DNA of 64,000 nt from NCBI RefSeq assembly GCF_003672135.1, contig NC_039517.1, positions 10,440,601-10,504,600 on the forward strand, written 5' to 3'. Position numbers and translations under genes: made by a program. Under the pieces are notes generated by a model. It did no database searches. It saw nothing but the letters and a program-made list of their open reading frames with translations, and was not told where the DNA came from. Positions 60,101 to 64,000 of this stretch are shown in pieces. Within the stretch, counting starts at the first letter, position 1. Each line of letters begins with the position of its first letter. The DNA is from Ooceraea biroi. Its lineage: Eukaryota > Arthropoda > Insecta > Hymenoptera > Formicidae.

Positions 60101-63100
60101 CTCAATCGCCAATTCTCTCCGTTTCGCGCAAGAACATCCGATCGGATTGCTATTACGTGGGACGTGAACTCGCGAGAAATTGACAGTTTGATACCAAACC
60201 GCCGTACCGTGATTGCTCCAGACCGCGCAATCGACGCAGCAGCCCCGTGACGCGTAGGTGTAGTAACAGTTTGTCCCGTTTGATGAGGAAGCGGGACTCG
60301 AACTCGTCGCGGTGGTCGAGGTGTTCGCGCTCGTCGTGCACGACGCGGTGATCGTCGTCGTCGCGACGCTCGACCCGCTCGCCGTGCCGGATGTTGCGGT
60401 TGCTGTTGCCGTCGTCGCCGTTGCGGCGGCGGTGTGCGCCCCGCCGATGCTCGGCGTGGCGGTGGTCGTGGGTGGTGCGTTCCGTCGCGGCGGTGGCGTG
60501 GGTGGTGTCAACTGCCGCTCGATTCCGTCCTGAAGACTGCACGAGCGTGCACGCGCGGAGAGGTTCAGAGGAAGGAAAGAAAAGCGTAAACGGCCGCTCT
60601 TAGTAACGTTAGTGCGTGTCACGCGTGACAAATCCGCGCGCGTCCGTACGCCTCTATGAGGAAATCCGCGTGTAAAATTATCGATACATTCGCCGGACGT
60701 TGCAGAACCGAGAACGTCGTGTATTTACTTATTTATTTATTAGAATAATTTTTATTACAGTAATATTATTTATTAAAATAATTCTCTAATTTAATATTGA
60801 TATCGTGGCTGAATTTGTATCGAGGCGTTCGAAGGCGTTCGACAAGCGCAATCTACGATTAGTAGTAGAAACGACATGCGATCAGCCGGATACGAGCTAC
60901 TATGCGCGAAACACAAACGCATCCTCCTTGCGACTGAAGATGCGTGTGCGATCCTTATTGTTTTCGCAATCTTGGAGATCGATTTCTCGTTTAACCAATT
61001 CTTACGCGCGTACATTTTATTCATGCACCTTATAGAAGAAACGTGGAACGTTCGGTTAAACGAGATCGTATCGAGGAGTGATTGAATGCATGAAGGATGC
61101 ATGCAGGCGCGCAGAACAAGCAACTGGAATTTAAAAAAAAAAGGTGCAAGAAAAGAAAACGGAAGCCAGCTACTATGGTCGCAGAGCCCTAACTTGTCTT
61201 ACCGTATTCGCTATTGGGATGGAGATAGTTACCGCTACCCGTTCCACTGAAACGTACGACAGTAAACAGAAAAGCGGAAAGGATAATGAGAGATGATACG
61301 AATCGCTCGCGCGGCACTAATATCTGCGAAGAGGCGAAATAAATATTTCCTAGGCGAATGGAAGAACTTAGCTAAATCGCAAAAAAAAAGAAAAAAATAG
61401 CGATGTCCAAGATCTATAGCTATAGCTATCTCGTCGACAAACGCGCGACCTGCTCGTTATTGCTGTACACGGTATCGTACATCTATAAAAAAAAATTAAT
61501 TAACTAAAATAGAAATAAACAAACGAAACGCGCGAATCTGCGGTGTATCCAGATCAATTCGAGGAAATATTTTACCTCGTGATGCAAATGATATAATTAA
61601 CATCCCCGAATGATATTGATGAACGTCGCGCATGCGAGTACGACGTGTGTGGAGAGAGAATGAGAGATTCGTAGGAAAGAAAGAAAGAAAGAAAGGAACC
61701 ACCGATTACATTCGGACGAGGCAATGCCTAATAGAGATAAGACACTCGCTGCATCGTTATACGCTCGTGTACGCTTACTCGGTACTTACTCGACCACTTT
61801 AAACGCGTTGTCATAAGGCTGCGCCGGGTTGCCGAAGGCAGCGAGCGGTCTCAGAGGTATGCTCTCTTCAACCCCGGTCAGTCGCGGATCTCCTCCCATC
61901 TGATTCATCGCTCCGTCGCTCAGACCACTACAATCATTGTTTACAAGCCCATCAATATGTAACCAATTGGCGAAATTCAGGCAAAGCTAATTGGTCCTAC
62001 TAATTGGTCCAACAAAAAGTAAATTTTTCTCGAGGATTTTATCAAAGAAATGAGTTTCATTGAAACACATGAAACACTCACCTCGCTACATTTGGCACAA
62101 GTTGATGAGTGATTTGATTGGCAACATCCGGGCGAGCAGTCCTACGTAACGAGGAATATGGTAGAAAGTCTATAGAATTGGTCGGGGAAGCCTGTGAAAG
62201 AGTATTCCTTCAATTAGAATTGTTTTTCGCGATCGATAGGATAATATATTACAATTCAATAAAGCATTACCTTCGCAGTAGTGGAATTGACCTTCAGCGA
62301 TTTCGCCCTGTGGAAGCTGTGGTGTCCCTTCCGCATGCTGGACCACACGCTACCAAAGAGTGAGTGGTTTCTCTGAAAAAATATTCTTTCATATTAGTTG
62401 TATGCTGCAACAAAAATAAGAAAACATTGAAAATCTCACCCTGTGCATGGGTTCCGGATTGTCGTCGAGGAGTTCTTCTAGATTACCGGAAATCGCGCGT
62501 TTCAACTCGGGTCCAGCTTCATGTAACGTTCTCAATCCGGCCTTTTAAATGAGATTATCCAAAAATGATTTAGCATTTCTGATTATTCGAATCTCCCATG
62601 AATCTCTTAAAATAACTCACCTGAAGAGTCACGGTATTGTGACACTCCTTGTCGCCGTCCTTCATCTCCTGTTCCTTGCGTTTCTTGAACCGCCGGAAGT
62701 AGTCCTGGATGAGGAAGGTCGCGTAAAACTTGCCTACTGTTACCTCGTCGTCCACTAAAAATATTTGCGTAAAGTTTATAATTGCGCGAGGAAGTAGCCA
62801 GGAAGGACGCATCTTACTTATTTACGAAAACGCATCATTACCTCCGGGCGGTGGTACGACCTGATCCAGAAGCTTCGGACTGGTCCTCTTCCAGATCTTC
62901 TTGATCACCGCCCTGAGCTCGGCATTCGCGTCATCAATGTTACCTTCCGTTTTGATCCTCAATGACGTTCTCACAACGGCGAACAACGTCGCGTTGAACA
63001 GAACTGTGCCGTCGCTGTTTAACGGCATGTTCATCGAGACGAGTCTCTGAAAGTTGAATTTCGAAATCATATAGACTTTCTTTAGACAATTATTAATTCA

Positions 63101-64000
63101 ATGTATTTTTCTTTTTCTCGTTGACACGATTCTTATCTGTCAATAAACCCATCGTTAGATTTTGTTCACTCACCTTGCAAGCTACTCTATGCGGACATAG
63201 TTTTCCAAAACCTAAAGGCGGTGATATCTTTCTCAGCAATGTTACTACGTCGAGATGCTTGATGCGTCCTTTGGCGTCGGGATCGTACTCGGACCACAGT
63301 CGGATAAACTCATCCAGATGATGCGGCCCGAGGATCGACCAATCTCTCGTCAAGTAATCAAAATTGTCCATGATGACGGCGACGAAGAGATTGATGATCT
63401 ATTTCCCGTGATATATATTAACAAAAGGATTGAATTTCGAGAGTTGAAGTTTAGAGAATTTAAGTTAAAGAAGGAAATACGTTTGGTAATGTTAGTAATA
63501 GGGCTATTGATTATGATGAAATGCACTTACGAGAAATGAGCAGAGCACGTAGAAAGATATAAAGTAGGGGAATGCGATGTCTGATCCACAGCCGTTTTGA
63601 TTGCTGGCTTCGTCGCTGTTGAGATCGCATTTAACTAGCTGTGAATTCGACGAGCAAGCCATCATAATTTCTTGCCACGCCTCGCCTACGATCATAGATA
63701 TTCGATCAATCATTACTTCTTTTTTAATAATGACACGCTTATTTTGAAAATTTATGTGAACGTTTTAAGATATTATACACATAATCATCCAATTTTCTTC
63801 CAGAGGATTAAATACAGATGTGTCACTAAGCGGAAATTAATCTGAAGATCAATAGTTTTTGTTTTTATAATCTTTAAATATTAATTTCATCTCTAAGTGT
63901 TAAGACGCACCTGTCGCCGATCTAAACAAGACCAACACCGCTTGCGGGAAAGACTGGAAATTATTGTTGCGATTTATCTGCGTGTCGTCGTTTATCGCGA
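57147..64000 (-). CDS. cac: Voltage-gated calcium channel alpha-1 subunit, CaV2 type (cacophony), 3' part
   Basis: Cacophony is the presynaptic CaV2 channel of insects. Minus-strand exons in order: 63911-64000 (runs off the window), 63531-63686, 63174-63398, 62842-63046, 62621-62754, 62440-62541, 62271-62372, 62082-62191, 61790-61927, 61203-61246, (optional 60208-60529), about 59656-59988, 58202-58314, 57147-57587. They encode the domain IV pore (FRSATGEAWQEIM), S6 ([20 protein letters not shown]), an EF-hand-like region (LDEFIRLWSEYDP), a pre-IQ segment and the IQ helix (KFYATFLIQDYFRRFKKRK), then HEAGPELKRAIS. The C-terminal tail has CDPDFVRYTSREMQEALDMT and glutamine runs before the TAG at 57147-57149. 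Phase is continuous when the optional exon is skipped. Confidence 0.92.
58925..59262. mobile_element. MITE-like hairpin in a cacophony intron
   Basis: Arms 58925-59074 and 59113-59262 are 150 bp inverted copies with no indels and only a couple of mismatches, around a 38 bp loop. Arm content includes GAGATTTCACTCCAACATAT. No coding and no clear TSD. Confidence 0.88.
60208..60529 (-). other. Candidate alternative cacophony exon with two open frames
   Basis: A GC-rich block with an acceptor (GTCTTCAG) at its start and a possible donor (CACG then GTACGG) at its end. Entered in phase 0 it reads DGIERQLTPPTPPPRRNAPP and leads in phase into the next exon. Entered from the 44 bp exon (leaving one base) it reads a charged RNRAAVDTTHATAATERTTH frame, open for about 110 codons, but then meets a stop in the next exon. 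Skipping it keeps the channel frame. It may be an alternative C-terminal exon. Confidence 0.45.

Noticed and set aside
59689..60533. Several GC-rich frames on both strands around the cacophony C-terminal exons
   Set aside because: High GC lowers stop frequency; only frames linked by splice phase to the channel were retained.
1..64000. CRISPR arrays, operons, phage or plasmid modules
   Set aside because: Gene structure with GT-AG introns and insect gene families excludes a prokaryotic source; the repeats present are inverted, tandem or simple repeats without spacer regularity.

Overview
This is an insect nuclear window, most probably Hymenoptera and plausibly an ant (inference). It has spliceosomal introns, AT-rich intergenic DNA with CpG-rich islands in coding exons, a mellifera-type mariner, and a neuronal calcium-channel gene with a glutamine-rich tail. 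No CRISPR, operon or bacterial signal is present. About half of the window is transposable elements, many of them foldback or terminal-inverted-repeat (TIR) elements. Because three host segments are duplicated, one copy often shows the empty site for an insertion in the other. That lets several element boundaries and target-site duplications (TSDs) be read directly.

Region 1 (1-17,000): the tail of a Gypsy-type retrotransposon, then a tandem duplication of a two-gene block. Each block has a decayed cathepsin D-like 3' end on the plus strand and an apparently intact COQ3-like ubiquinone-biosynthesis methyltransferase on the minus strand (exons within 2,037-4,438 and 12,848-15,608). Copy 1 is disrupted by a hAT-like element with a TTAA-flanked foldback inside it, and upstream by a 2.1 kb foldback carrying a solo LTR and a 1.4 kb hAT-like element. 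Copy 2 carries different inverted-repeat insertions and has a relic DDE transposase beside it.

Region 2 (17,440-50,860): a tandem array of M1 aminopeptidase N-like genes on the plus strand. There is a proline-rich tail of an upstream unit, unit A (18,324-27,728, with at least six lesions), unit B (32,555-43,935, a 907-residue spliced frame with one TAG), and unit C, which keeps only the promoter/first exon and a tail fragment. Both A and B have the zinc-ligand spacing H-x3-H-x18-E, but the catalytic Glu of HExxH is Gly and GAMEN is replaced by DVIGK. They therefore look like an old pseudoenzyme lineage. Unit C is interrupted by a 3,888 bp transposon made of two 1,900 bp inverted arms around an 88 bp loop. 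Each arm carries the same disabled DDE transposase.

Region 3 (50,860-64,000): unidentified fragments, a complete 1,277 bp mariner with perfect 31 bp TIRs and a frameshifted transposase, about 4.4 kb of gene-poor sequence, and the 3' part of a CaV2-type voltage-gated calcium channel alpha-1 gene (cacophony) on the minus strand. The channel runs from the domain IV pore to a polyglutamine C-terminus.

The most unusual items are the duplicated inactive-site aminopeptidases, the indel-free 1.9 kb-arm palindromic transposon, and the orphan third promoter.
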